From Sipunculus nudus (Eukaryota > Annelida > Sipuncula > Golfingiida > Sipunculidae), in assembly GCA_026874595.1 (NCBI GenBank), contig CM049316.1, positions 48,920,695 to 48,984,694 of the forward strand: a DNA stretch of 64,000 nt. The letters run 5' to 3'. Position 1 is the first letter of the stretch; each line of letters starts with the position of its first letter. The notes under the pieces are model-generated. The model was not told the DNA's origin. It did not search any database and saw nothing but the letters and a program-made list of their open reading frames with translations. Positions 12,840-24,730 of the stretch are shown here, piece after piece. Position numbers and translations under genes: made by a program.

Positions 12840-14415
12840 TCACTTAACATGAGAATTTGCTAAAGCTAGATATTTTTCCAGGTTTTAAACTTTATTTAAT
12901 CAAGATTCAATTGTATTCCCAAAATTAGAACTGAACAATGAAAATTTTTAAGTTATTAGCATAAATAAAAAATCAATACATTAAATTTTGTCCAACTTTT
13001 GTTCTCTGTAAGCACTGTTGATTTAATTTTCACACCATATATACATAAGGATTCAATCTTTTAAATCTGAAATTTTAAAGGAATTGATTGAAATGAGTAG
13101 CTTTTATTCAAGTTTTCATACACCATGTCAAGTGTTGTTTTCATTAAACCCACCTAGTACAACCTTCATCTGTGTTATGTAACCCAATCCTGGCAGCTTG
13201 CCTTGGCTCAGCTTGGCCATGAGCTTCCCCTCTTGGTAGGCTTCTGTTCTGCCCTGCACAACCCTCCCCCCCCCCCCCCCTCCATGCATGATGCATAAAC
13301 TAGATGAATGTTATAATTTTCTGTATTTGATCATCCTTATTCTATGCTTTTGCTACATTTTAGATTTTGTATTTTACCACCAGGGTTACAATGATTAAAG
13401 TGCACATTTAATTGTGTCCACAAAGTTGGTATTGTTATGAAAGTGTGGATCTTCATCAGATAAGGAATTCCTTACTTCAAGAGAGAAAAACCTTCACCAG
13501 GTGTGAAATTGAATATATAAAATAATATAAATAAATATAATAAAATAATATAAAATATATGTGTATGCATACCGTAATTGACGCAATAAACGCCCCACAC
13601 ATAATAATCACTCCCCCTTTAGATTTTTGAGAGCCACTTTAAAAAACATAAAGAACGAAATATTTTCCCTAGCTCGCTTGATGATTTTGGTGGTGTGAAT
13701 TATATCAGGGAAAGGAAATACCCCCTAAAAGTTTACCCGTAATCCTAAATAGTCATGTCTTAACCTAGTCTCGATCAAGACTGAAGTGACTAGGCAACTT
13801 CAGTCTTGGAAAAAGCATTCATCTTCCGAGGAGCAAAATTCGTCCTGAAAATAGATTTGTGCGACCTAAATTTTCGATGAAAAGTGACAAGAGGGTGCAA
13901 ATGATGCATCATTTTCCTTCCATGGATATTTAAAACCAGTTTCAAAAGAAAATGAAACTTGCCATGGTACCTCAAACTGTTTACTGTCTAATTTTACAAC
14001 CCAGAATGGACTTCTCAGATCACAGTCCTTCTGTTTGCCATTATATCGGCAAGTATTTTTTCCGTATTGGCCAGGGTCTCACAAAAAGCTGCCTCATTTG
14101 AATGAATCTGTTGACACCAAAATATAGGCTATGCGCACGCCGCCTAGCGTGAAAAGGCCGTACCGCTTCATTTAAGCATGTATGATCAAAAGGCTGCATG
14201 GTGATTGATAGCAGTTATAAACAGCGAGTTTAGGAAGAATTAAGTCGAGTATAGAGCATTTCTTGTCTAAAACCACTGGAATAAACATCCTTAAACCATT
14301 TGTGAACATTAATGTGCATTGGCGGTTATCTGGCATGTTTTCCATGTCAGAAGCGGATCCAGGGGAAGGTTCCAGGGGGTCTGAACCCCCCCCCCCTTTC
14401 TGCCACCGCAACCCT
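12839..14415. other. Repeat remnants, no gene
   Basis: 13030-13520 is the inverted partner of 1370-1830. At 13570 TA-CCGTAATTGACGC resembles one end of a TA-flanked TIR element, with no second end found. 13780-14415 holds only short ORFs. 14340-14400 has a GC-rich GGATCCAGG...CCCCCCC segment. Confidence 0.45.
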
Positions 14416-16800
14416 TTTTAGTTAACCTGTGAGCTTATGCGATGGTGTGCCGGCGTCCGTCGGCCGTACGTTAACCCACTCTATCTTGAAAACGGCAAGA
14501 GTTAGCATCACAAAATTTTATGCCAAAAATTAGTCATCTAAAAAACTATCGGATTTTGCTTATTTTTTGGCTAACTGCATTTCTTAAGATTTTATTGGAA
14601 AAAAGCTAAAAAAAAGCTTTAAAAATCTTTCTCTGAAAATGTCCAGCCAAATTGTCCAATATTTCACAGAAATGATTCCTGGAACTATCTTTCTCAAGTT
14701 TGTTCGAATGGTTCCAGTTTGGAGATTTTTGGCCGAGTTACAGGAGGTTGAACTTAGTCATCTGTCCAAAAAAAGCACACTAAAATTAAAATCTCAGAAA
14801 CGGCTAAAGCTATCATCAGCAAATTTTATACCAATGTTTGTCACAAATGTCATATCTGAAATTGAGGTATTGGTGGCGCCACCTACATAGATGTGTTTTT
14901 TTACAAGCGAAAATGTAATTTAAGATGCTTCTTGCTTGTAAACTGGTTTATGATGAAACTGTTAAGCTGATTGGTTTAAACTTTACAAGAATTATTCTAT
15001 GGTAGGGTTCTGTCAGTTTTATAAGAATAGATTGGGTAAATGCAGCTTTAAAAAAGCAGTGTAGCTATTTGAAAAAGGCTTTCTGTGTTTGAAAACAGAT
15101 TTGACAACATGCTGAATTTCAGCAGCCAATTCAAGAGGTCACTCAGTGCAACCAGGTGGGGTCCAGACATCACCATGGCATCTGATTATTGGAACTATAT
15201 CTTTCAACTGTTTGAAAACATTTGGTTTGCATTTTAAGCGAATCTTGTTTATCATCAGGTCACATGTGAACTGCTGCGCCCTCATTTTTGGTTGACCTCT
15301 GACCATTCCTCGCTGCCCAGCATCCATTTGTACGTCTGTTTCCACACATAAACCCAAATATCTTGGGAACCATTTGACCGATCAGGCTAAAAATTTTGCA
15401 CAAATGTATCCATTGGATATAGCTTTATAACATACACTAAAAATGGTGGTCCATCTGCCTTGGGATAATATCACTCATATCTTGGCAGTGGTTTGACTTA
15501 TCCACCTGAAATTTTGCAGGTTTATACATCCTGGATAGCTTTCTTGATTTTATGACAGGTGGCGCCACCTACATTCACGTTTACTCTGCAGATATCCAAG
15601 CTCATATCTCAGGAACCGTTTGACCGATTGGGCCAAAATTGTGCATGTGTATAGATCTTACATAGCTCTTCATCATAGGCAAAACTGGTTGTGCCATCTG
15701 CAGCCATTTTCGCACAGTGTCCGTCTGTTTGTCAGCCGTGGGATAATGTCACTCATATCTCAGCAGTGGTTTGACTTATCCACCTGAAATTTTGCAGGTT
15801 TATACATCCTGGAGAGCACTCTTGATTTTATGACAGGTGGTGCCACCTACAATCACTTTTACTTTGCAGACATCCAAGCTCATATCTCGGGAACCGTTTG
15901 ACCGATTGGGCCAAAATTTTGCATGTGTATAGATCTCACATAGCTCTTTATCATACGCTAAACTGGTGGCGCCACCTGCATTTTTGCACAGCTTCGATCT
16001 GTTTTTCTGCCGTTGGATAATATTACTCATATCTCAGCAGTGGTTTGACATATCTGCCTAAAATTTTGCAGTTTTATGCAACCTGGACAGCTTTCTTGAT
16101 TCTAGTTTACGCTGCAGACATCCAAGCTCATATCTCAGGAACTGTTTGACCGATTGGGCCAAAATTTTGCATGTGTATAGATCTCACATAGGTTTTTATC
16201 ATACACAAAACTGGAGGGGCCACCTGCAACCATTTTTGCAGTGTCTGTCTGTTTGTCTGCTGTGGGCTAAAATCACTCATATCTCTGTAGTGGTTTGACA
16301 TAACTGCCTAAAATTTTGCAGGTTTATACATCCGGGACAGCTTTCTTGATTTTATGACAGGGGGCGCCACCTACATTCTGGTTTACGCTGCAGACATCCA
16401 AGCTCATATCTGGGGAACCATTTGACCAATTGGGCCAAAATTGTGCATGTGTTTAGATCTGACATAGGTCTTTATCATACACAAAACTGGAGGAGCCACC
16501 TGCAACCATTTTTGTACAGCATCTGTCTGTTTGTCTTCCGTGGGCTCAAATCACTCATATACATGTAGCGGTTTGACTTTTCTGCCTAAAATTTCGCATA
16601 TGTATACAACTTGGACAGCTTTCTGGATTTGTGGTAGGTGGCACAAGCTACATTTACACATTTAGGCTGCAGACATCCATGCTAATATGCAACACACCTC
16701 ACTCTATTTCCCCTTGCCACTCATTTCATGCTTCACTTCACTCGTTCCACTCTAATTTTGGCGGATACACATAGTTGCTTATCGACTACCCGTATTCTAG
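14416..16800 (+). mobile_element. Helitron-like element with 280-bp tandem core
   Basis: The left motif is AACCTGTGAGCTTATGCGATGG (start about 14416). The right end is a TAG..CTA hairpin and CCCGTATTCTAG (CTAG 16797-16800) followed by T. Between about 15350 and 16700 about 4.5 units of 275-285 bp repeat CTCATATCTC, GTTTGACCGAT, and palindromic GGTGGCGCCACC sites (15558, 15966, 16361). No replicase ORF; start by comparison with 24735. Confidence 0.55.
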
Positions 16801-18302
16801 TTTTTAAAGTTTACGCATTTTTTCTCTATTTTTGAGACATATAAATACAGACTCAGTCTTGGCCTGTTGGTTAATCTGTTTGATGCTTCAGTTGAATGGG
16901 TATATACTACCATTCTGATGATAAAATTTCCTTTTGTGAATCTCTTCCCAGTCAGCTGAGCGTCATGACCCATGGGTCACTTATTCTTCACTCTTTCACT
17001 GATTGATCTAGCATGGATGCCTGCTATTAACAATTTAGCAATTCCCATAAAAGCGAAAAAATGAACTTTGGCTTGCCTACTATATTGACTTGGGGGTCAC
17101 AAGGTCAGAGGGCTATCTCTCCACAAATTTGTCTCCAATTTTGATTGACATATCTTTGAAACTTGACTTATATATGGCCCACCACAAAGACTAGTGATTT
17201 TGGAGTCCTGCAGTCAAAGGTCAAGGTCACAGAACCTTCTTTTAAAACTTTTCATCCCAAGCCTTCCTTCTTTCAGAAACTCCTTAACTTTCACATTTGG
17301 CTAACCTACTAATAGTTGAATAACCCCTATTTAGGTCAATTTGGTCAAGGTCACAGGGCCCACATTTTGAAAAAGCTCATTAAAATATTCTTATTGACAA
17401 ATTCAGCTGAGCATTGAGATCCATGGGTCCCTAGTTTTAGAACTGCCTCTTGCACAATTTTGTATCGCAGAGTTTCTTTACAATTCTTATTTTCCTTCTG
17501 GAGAATTATTCTGTGCTGCAATGGTATGTCGTGTTTGGCTTCTTTTCTGTCTGGAATCAGCAAATCAGTTAAGTTACATGGTCACTAGTGCTGAAAGAAC
17601 CACTCATCTTCTAGAGTACTTGGCCCCTATGCTGAGCATGCATGGTATTAGTATGCTTTTATGCTTAACCCACAGTTTAGTTAGTCAGGGTTTTGTGGAC
17701 CAACTTGCAATGGTATGCTCAATGTGGTTTTAGACCCCGACTAGTTAAATGTCTACTAACTGGATGTATGCATATTAATGAAGAAGGTCAATGAGGTTCA
17801 CCATACCTCAGGGCAAAAAATAATTTTAAACCTTGGTTTAACTGCAGACTAAGTGCGTATAGGCATATTAATGAAGCAGGTAGGCAGAGTTCACCATACT
17901 TTAGGGTTAAAATAGTGTTGTGCAAACAAGCACAAGGCCAATTGAGATTTTACAGTTTGGCCAGGCCAAAGATAAGTGCATTTAGTTGAGTACAATTAAG
18001 GCCAGTGTATTAATTAAATAACACATTGTGCATATATTCCTCAGCAGTAAATAATGTGACCTTTTCATTTTACTAGTGCATTATCGACTAACTTGCAAGT
18101 CATTTGACCAATTTGTCTTTGTGGTGGTACTTTAACACAGTTCATGTATCTCTCGGTTCTGTGAAAAGAGAGTATATGCAAGCAGAATTTGACCTATTTT
18201 ATATGATAAGAAATAGGCTTGGGAACTTAGAGGGGAGAAGGGGAAATGCCAACAACCCCACCACACCCAAATACCTGAAAGTCCGCAGGAAGCTATAGTA
18301 TA
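16801..18302. repeat. HINE 3' fragments and unassigned sequence
   Basis: 16801-16985 is a HINE 3' tail (GTCAGCTGAGCGTCATGACC). 17090-17440 is another tail with GGTCAAGGTCACAG motifs, ending in the variant CCATGGGTCCCTAG. 17441-18302 has no recognised repeat. ORFs of 70 and 64 codons there (17521, 18104) have no family I know. Confidence 0.5.
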
Positions 18303-19757
18303 TTTTTAGCTCAGCTGTCTATAAGTCATCTGAGCTATAGCGATCACCCTCTGTCTGGCGTCTGTCCAGTTGTCCAGCTGTCTGGCCGTCTGTCCAACAG
18401 GGCACAAATTGTAACCATTAGACCTAGAAACTTCTAACTGTATATCCAGGGAGGTCCTGGGCAAATCTCCTTTGAAACATGAGATAGGTCATGTTGACCT
18501 ATATTTTGTGACCTACGGGCTGAAAACATGATTTCAGGCACCCAAACAGTCAGACGGGAGACAAATTGTATCATTTAGGCCTAGAAACCTCTAACCTTAC
18601 ATTTTAGGAGATCCTAGGCAAATGTACTTGAAAACCTGAAACTAGGTCACTGTGACCTATATTCTGTGACCTATAGGGAAAAGATGTCATATTAGCACCC
18701 TGAATGTCAGATGGGGACAAATCCTATCTGTGAGGCCTAGAATCCTCCAACATGACATTTAGGGAGGTCCTAGGCAAATCTCCTTCGAAACCTAAAATTA
18801 GGTCATTGTGACCTATATCTTGTGACCTACAGGCCGAATACCTGTTTTTGAGCACCTGTCAGATGGGGACAAATCGTTTTTGTGAGGCCTAAAATTTTCT
18901 AACTTAATATCCTGGGAATTTCTAGGCAGACCTCTTTGGAAACTGGAAATTAGGTCATGGTGACCTATAATTTGTGACCTACAGGCCAAAAACATGATTG
19001 TGAGCACCCAGACAGTCAGATGGGGCACAAATAGTATCCATTAGGCCTAGAATCCTCCACCATGACATTTAGGGGGGGTCCTAGGCAAATGTCCTTAGAA
19101 ACCTGAAATTAGATAACTGTGACCTATAAAATATTCTGTACCCATAGGAAAAAGATGTCATATGAACACCCTGAATGTCAGATGGTGACAAATCATATCT
19201 GTTTGGCCTAGAATATTCTTACACAATATCCTGTTAAGCCTAGAATCTTCCAACATGACATTAAGGGAGGTCCTAGGCAAATGTCCTTAGAAACCTGAAA
19301 TTAGGTAACTATGACCTGTATCCTGCGACCTATAGGAAAAAGACGTCACATGAACACCCTGGATGTCAGATGGTGACAAATCATATCTGTTAGGGCCAGA
19401 AGTTTCTAATGCGACATCCTTGGAGGTCCTAGCCAAATCTACTTGAAAACCTGAAATTAGGTCATGGTGACATACAGGCCGAAAACAGTATTTTGAGCAC
19501 CAAGAAAGTCAGGCAGGGCACATATTGTATTTGTTAAGCCTAGTATCTTCTAATGTAATATTCTGAGACGTCCTTGGCAAATGTCTGTGGAAAACTGAAA
19601 AAAGGTCACAATGACCTATATTTTTATATTCTGTCCATTCTTTCAACACTAACTTTAACCATAGGTTATTCTCTCAGACAATATAACATTAATAAAAAAA
19701 AACATGAGCACCTAGTCAAAATTAGCTTAGCGTCATGGCCCATGGGCCACTTGTTTC
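18303..19757 (+). mobile_element. HINE/Helentron-like element with 155-bp tandem core
   Basis: Starts TTTTTAGCTCAGCTGTCTAT and ends TTAGCTTAGCGTCATGGCCC plus ATGGGCCACTTGTTT (about 19724-19757). Between are about seven monomers of about 155-160 bp (GAYGGGGACAAAT... at 18553, 18709, 18863, 19018, 19181, 19370). Five carry perfect AGGTCAnnnTGACCT palindromes. Architecture matches bivalve pearl-type elements: subterminal inverted repeats around a short tandem core. No coding. Confidence 0.7.
18486..19617. promoter_or_regulatory. Ladder of AGGTCAnnnTGACCT palindromes
   Basis: Perfect copies at 18486-18500 (spacer TGT), 18644-18658 (CTG), 18800-18814 (TTG), 18952-18966 (TGG) and 19603-19617 (CAA). 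Degenerate copies lie at about 19111 and 19303. This is the consensus inverted-repeat-3 response element of steroid-type nuclear receptors. Binding is not shown by sequence alone. Confidence 0.9.
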
Positions 19758-19783
19758 CTCTTGTGGGAGACAATAGTATAATT

Positions 19784-20527
19784 AGCTCAGCTGACTGAAA
19801 GTCATCTGAGCTATAGCAATCACTCTTTGTCTATCGTCTGTCCGGCCGTCTGTCCATTAACAGGGCACAAATCATAACCGCTGAACCTAGAATCTTCTTA
19901 CTATACATCCAGGGAGGTCCATGAGAAAACTCCTTGGAAACCTGAGGTACCCCCCAGAATAATAAAAAAATTGATACTAAAGCTCAAGTATCTGAATAAC
20001 AACTGCGTTGATCACCATGATTCTTTGCATGAATATTGTTCATGGAAAGTTCCATCAGTTCCCAAAAACTGGTGGCACCACATTTATTTTTCTAATTTTT
20101 ACAATTTTTTTTCTCTATTTTTGATACCTTCAAAGAAGCTGTCATCTGTTAACAGGGCACAAATTGTAACCGCTGGACCTGGAATCTTTTCACTTGACAT
20201 CAAGGGAGGTCCATGAAAAGTCTCTGTGGAAACATAAAATTAGGTCTCTGTTACCTATATAATACTCCCTTAAATGAGAAACAACTTTTCATATGCCAGC
20301 TACCCATGGTAAATTCTGTGATACTAGAAAAAGAAATATTGTTCCTTTTTTTATAAAAGATGTTCCTTTGTTAAGTTTTGGCATGGTAATGAGAACCTAA
20401 ATCATTTTATTCCAATAGAATTATCTAGTCCAATGTATACTACCAGTTAAACATTTACGACTGATAATGTTCCACAGCACAGTGGAATAACGTAATTCTC
20501 CATATTAAGTGTGGATTATGTGTTTAG
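19784..20527 (+). repeat. HINE 5' fragments upstream of the CLCC1-like exon
   Basis: Two partial starts of the 340-bp-unit HINE family: hairpin at about 19784-19815; second unit with GGTGGCACCAC at about 20070. From about 20260 to 20527 the sequence looks unique and leads into the exon. Confidence 0.55.
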
Positions 20528-20677
20528 GGCATACCAGGTGTGTGTGAGAGAAATCCTTCCATGTGGGAAATGATCAAACATTGTTGGTCCGTGATGTTCT
20601 CATGGTCAGGAGACCCCTGTCAACAGTACAGTGCTGCTTTACTGGTGGACCCATTATGGAGTGTCACACCCCTCATG
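20528..20677 (+). CDS. CLCC1: CLCC1-like chloride channel, internal coding exon
   Basis: A 50-codon open exon ends in phase 0 at a consensus donor (ATG|GTAAGT, donor from 20678) and starts after an AG at 20526-20527. The acceptor has a weak pyrimidine tract; a second AG at 20536-20537 is possible. The translation has the CLCC1 luminal signature: a Cys near the start, NPSMWEMIKHCW, then DPCQQYSAALLVDPLWSVTP. This matches the DPC..YY..LLV.P.W.VPP block just before the last membrane helix of animal CLCC1 (from memory of the family). CLCC1 is an ER-membrane anion channel protein. The next exon of the same gene is at 54442. Upstream exons were not found in the window. A longer open frame starting at 20563 is a shadow in another frame. 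Confidence 0.8.
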
Positions 20678-20683
20678 GTAAGT

Positions 20684-23555
20684 CACAGCATGAAACAAAC
20701 TATTTAACTTTCCAGTGGTACGTTTCATTGTATGATAGATTCTGTCTCCCATGGCCAGTAATTACAGTGAAATGTATGAGTGTTAGACACTCAAGGGACC
20801 TGATCGAATTATTTGTCATAATTAGTATGTTGTCCTGTTTAGAGGAGTTTATCATATAACATTATTTCTTCTAAGAATGTTTCTGAAGTCTTCTATTTTA
20901 TTTGTAATATTCATTTAATAAGCATCTGTAATTTTAAAGAATATTGCCGCATTCTTTTCCAGAGAACACCTCTGAGACCGTTGGACCAATCTTTCAGAAA
21001 CCCAGCATAGTTATTACATAATGTAGTTGTGCATTCCTTTTTGTGCAATATGAATCTAGGTGTCTTAGTGATAACAGCCCATATCTCAGTATGGTTCAGT
21101 GTAGCCTGTTAAGCTGAAATTTTGCATGTCCATAGATCTTGGATCTCCATCTCGTACTTGAGACTGGTGCTGCCACCTACGATGATTTTCGCATGGTGTC
21201 CATCCATGAGTTTGCCATCTGTTCATGTTCGTGATTGGTTCTATGTACCAAGCTGAAATTTCATGTCCAAAGATCTTGGATACCAGACCTCTATCTTGTA
21301 CTAAAGACTGCTGGCCCCTTCAGCAATGGTTTTCATCTGGCATCCATCAATACAATTGTTTTGGGTCAAAAACTTATATCTCAGTATTTTGCTTATTTTT
21401 TGGCTAACTGCATTTTCTTTGATTTTATAGAGAAAAAGCTAAAAAACCTTTAAAAATCTTCTCCTCTGAAACGGTCCAGCCATATTGTTCAGTATTTAAC
21501 AGAAATAACCTCTTATACCATCTCTCTCAAGTTTGTTCGAATGGTTCCAGTGCCGTGATATTTGGTCGAGTTACAGGAAGTTGAACTTAGTCATCTGTCC
21601 AAAAAAGCATACTGAAATTTCAATCTCAGAAACGGCTGGAGCTATCATCACTAAATTTTATGCCAATGTTGGTCACATGAGTCATATCTGAAATTGAGGT
21701 ATTGGTAGTGCCACCTGCATCGGCCTTTTTAGTACGGGGGTCATCAGTGCCTGTATCATACTGAGGGCTACAAAAAACTTCTTCTCTGAAAACATATGGC
21801 CAAATTGTTAAATATCACACAAAATGATCCCAGGGTAGTGCTGTCTGAAGTTTGTTCAAATGGTCTCAATTCATTGACTTTTGGCTAAGTTGTGGGAAGC
21901 TGAATTTAGTCATATGCTGTAACAGCCCATTTTAGCTCAGTGGCTACAAAGATCTTCTTCTCAAAAACCACTGGGCCAAATCTTAAATCTCCTACATTAA
22001 TTATCCTCAGATGATGATAATTCTATTATGTTCAAATGGCCGAGTAACAGGAAGCTGAACTTAGCCAGTTTGCTGTATCTAACTATATGAGTGATAAACC
22101 TGCTAAACTTTTTTTGACTGATGCCACAGAAGCTAGTTTGGTTTAATATTTTATAGGAATAATCCCCAAAATAATTTTTATAATAATTGTCTTCAATGGT
22201 TCCTCATGAATGATTTTTGGCTGAATTATGGAGATTGAATTAAGTCATTTTACCATATATGTTAGCTGTGTGAAGCAGTAACATCTAGCCTGGCACCAGT
22301 TTATCAGTATCTACAACATAATGCCACTAGATTTCAGGTTAAATAGCTTTGCAGACAGCCAACTATTTCAGATTTTGCAACAGGCCAAAGGTCAGCCTGG
22401 ATCTATTTATAGCTTTGGGAGACTGACAACTGTGTAGGATTAGGCAACATGTCAAGAGTTCACTCAGTGCAGCCAGGTACAGGTCAAAAGTTCACTCAGT
22501 CTAGCCAGGTGCAGGTCTAGGGTTCACTCAGTGCAGTAGCTTGAGCCATAAATTTGTCACAGTTCACTCGGGGCTACTGCCTTTCTCACCTATGTCTGGT
22601 CAGCCCGGTGCATCAAACTCCTGAAGATTGATGTATTGGCCTGATATTTTGACCTATGCGTCTTTGATGGTTTTCTCATTCACAAGACAGGTGTCGCCAC
22701 CTACAGAAACTTTTGCACAGTGTATGTGCCTGCTTATTTCTCCAGAGGAATTTGATATATCAGCCTAAAATTGGGCAAATTTATACATATCATAAAGCTT
22801 TGTCATATATAAGACTGGTGGCGCCACCAACAATAATTTTTGCAGTGTATGTCCCTGCTTATTTCTCAGGAGGGGATATCAGCCTGTAATTGGGCATATG
22901 TATACATTTCTGATACCTTCATCGTATTCAAGACATCAGCCTACTTGAAAAGTAATGGCCCAGCATTGAAGCATTATACCTGGTGTATAAATGTTTGCAC
23001 AGATTCACATTAGGCCTGTAGGCCTTGTTTCAATTTTTTTTCTTTTTTTTTGAGATCTTTAAAGATGCGGTCATCTGTTAACAGGGCACAAATCCTTATG
23101 ACTGGACCTAGAATCTTTAAACTAGACATCCTAGAAGGTCCATTGCATGTTAGGTCTCTGTTACCCATATCCTCTGTGTTACGGTGCTCCTAGGTACCCA
23201 AAAGAATAATACAAAATTTGATACTAAAGCTCAATTATCTGAACAACCAACGCATCAATCACCATTATTCTTTGCATGCAGTGCCATGCATATTGATCAC
23301 GAAGTGTTCCATTAGTTCCTGAGGACTGGTGGTGCCACCTGCATATTTTCAATTTTTTTACGCATTTTTCCTTTATATTTGAAAACTCTACAGATGTGGT
23401 TAGCTGTTAACAAGGCATATCATAATCACTTGACCTAGAATCTTTTAACTTGACATCCTGAAAGGTCCATGAAAAGTCAAAGGAAACCCGAAATTAGGTC
23501 TGGTAACCCCATATCTTTATGGTGCTTCTCGCACCCAAAATCACTAATTGGGCAC
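20684..23555 (+). repeat. Helitron/HINE core remnants in the intron
   Basis: 20684-20940 is unique-looking intron. 20940-21400 has CATATCTCAG/GATCTTGGA units. 21360-22270 has AATTGTTCAGTATTT units. 22330-22560 has GTTCACTCAGTGCAG short tandem copies (also 53030-53280). 22560-23555 has GGTGGCGCCACC (22818) and a 340-bp HINE unit. No gene. Confidence 0.5.
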
Positions 23556-24730
23556 AGTTGAGAGGAACAGTATTTTTCACACTAATAAAAAGTTAGGAAC
23601 AGTGTATTTTTGTACGTACACACAACATACAGGTCTGTTCATGTACCAATACACACAACATACAGGTCTGTTCATGTGCCAATACTCATTTATATAATTC
23701 TGATTCTTTACTTTGTACAGTAGGCTTGCAAAGTACCAAAATCGATACATTCATTACTGACGCCCATCACAAAATTGGACCATTAGCTGTCAATAACATG
23801 GGATCGTGGTTTAATATACAAAACTGAAATTCCTTTAGGGATGGGGCATTTACCTTGCAACTTCATGGAGGTTTTTAGGTGTTGGTATTTCTACTTATTT
23901 TATGACCAACATGATAGTGGTGATGCCACTTTTTTTATACATACGTGACAGCATAGTCATTTCCAATGGAAAATTTTCTTCTTCAGCTCATGTTTTTTAA
24001 CAGTTAAAAAAAATTGTCAGTTATCCTTTTTTTTTCTAGTGTATGATATTGTATCATGCAGTCTTGTGACGCAAAGGTAACCGATACAGACAATATCTGC
24101 AAATTTAAAACGCCAACATGTTATGGACACTAATATAATTTTACTCATATTAGTTAAATATCTGTTAACAGTTGACACAAAATAAAATTGTTTCAGGCGA
24201 AAGTTAAATATTGTGTATTTGAAAGCCCTGTTTCCAAAAATACTACATACTTACTGGAACATATGTTACCAAGAATTGTGAAACTAGCATTTTTTATAGA
24301 GCAACGCACAGCCTTTACTTCCTGGAGATTTGCTCAGAGCGGCTAAAGTTTAAATGCCAATGCCATAAAGAAATCCACGGGTATTATGTTTTCACTGATA
24401 TATCCTTGGAAGACCATTTTCTAGAGACATCTTCAGCTTCAAATATGTGTTTTCCCTTTATTTCATTGTATTTGGTCAGGATAGGATACAGAATACACAG
24501 AATGCCTTACAGCTAACTAATTAAAAAAAGAGAATTGTCAAAATAAATCTTTTCCAACCAATATAAATGGTAATGTAACAGAAAATACTTTACTACTGGT
24601 AACATGTATTTTAACTATAGGCGTCTTTGCTTCTGTGCAAATATGGTTCAACTTCTAAACAATAATGTTTAAAAATGAACATACTAACTTGATGAAAATA
24701 TATAAATTCACACTAGGGACTCTACAAAGT
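23556..24730. other. No gene; 33-bp direct repeat near the left
   Basis: ACACACAACATACAGGTCTG plus TTCATG occurs twice in tandem at about 23618-23683. The rest is AT-rich, without supported coding or recognised repeat. Confidence 0.5.

Noticed and set aside
15350-16700. Regularly spaced repeats considered as a CRISPR array
   Set aside because: Units are 280 bp with diverged copies and no short unique spacers; the genome is animal.
17521-17733. 70-codon + ORF rich in Leu and Cys
   Set aside because: No splice context or family resemblance.
18104-18298. 64-codon + ORF next to an AG
   Set aside because: Too short, no recognised family, ends just before a HINE start; not enough to call an exon.
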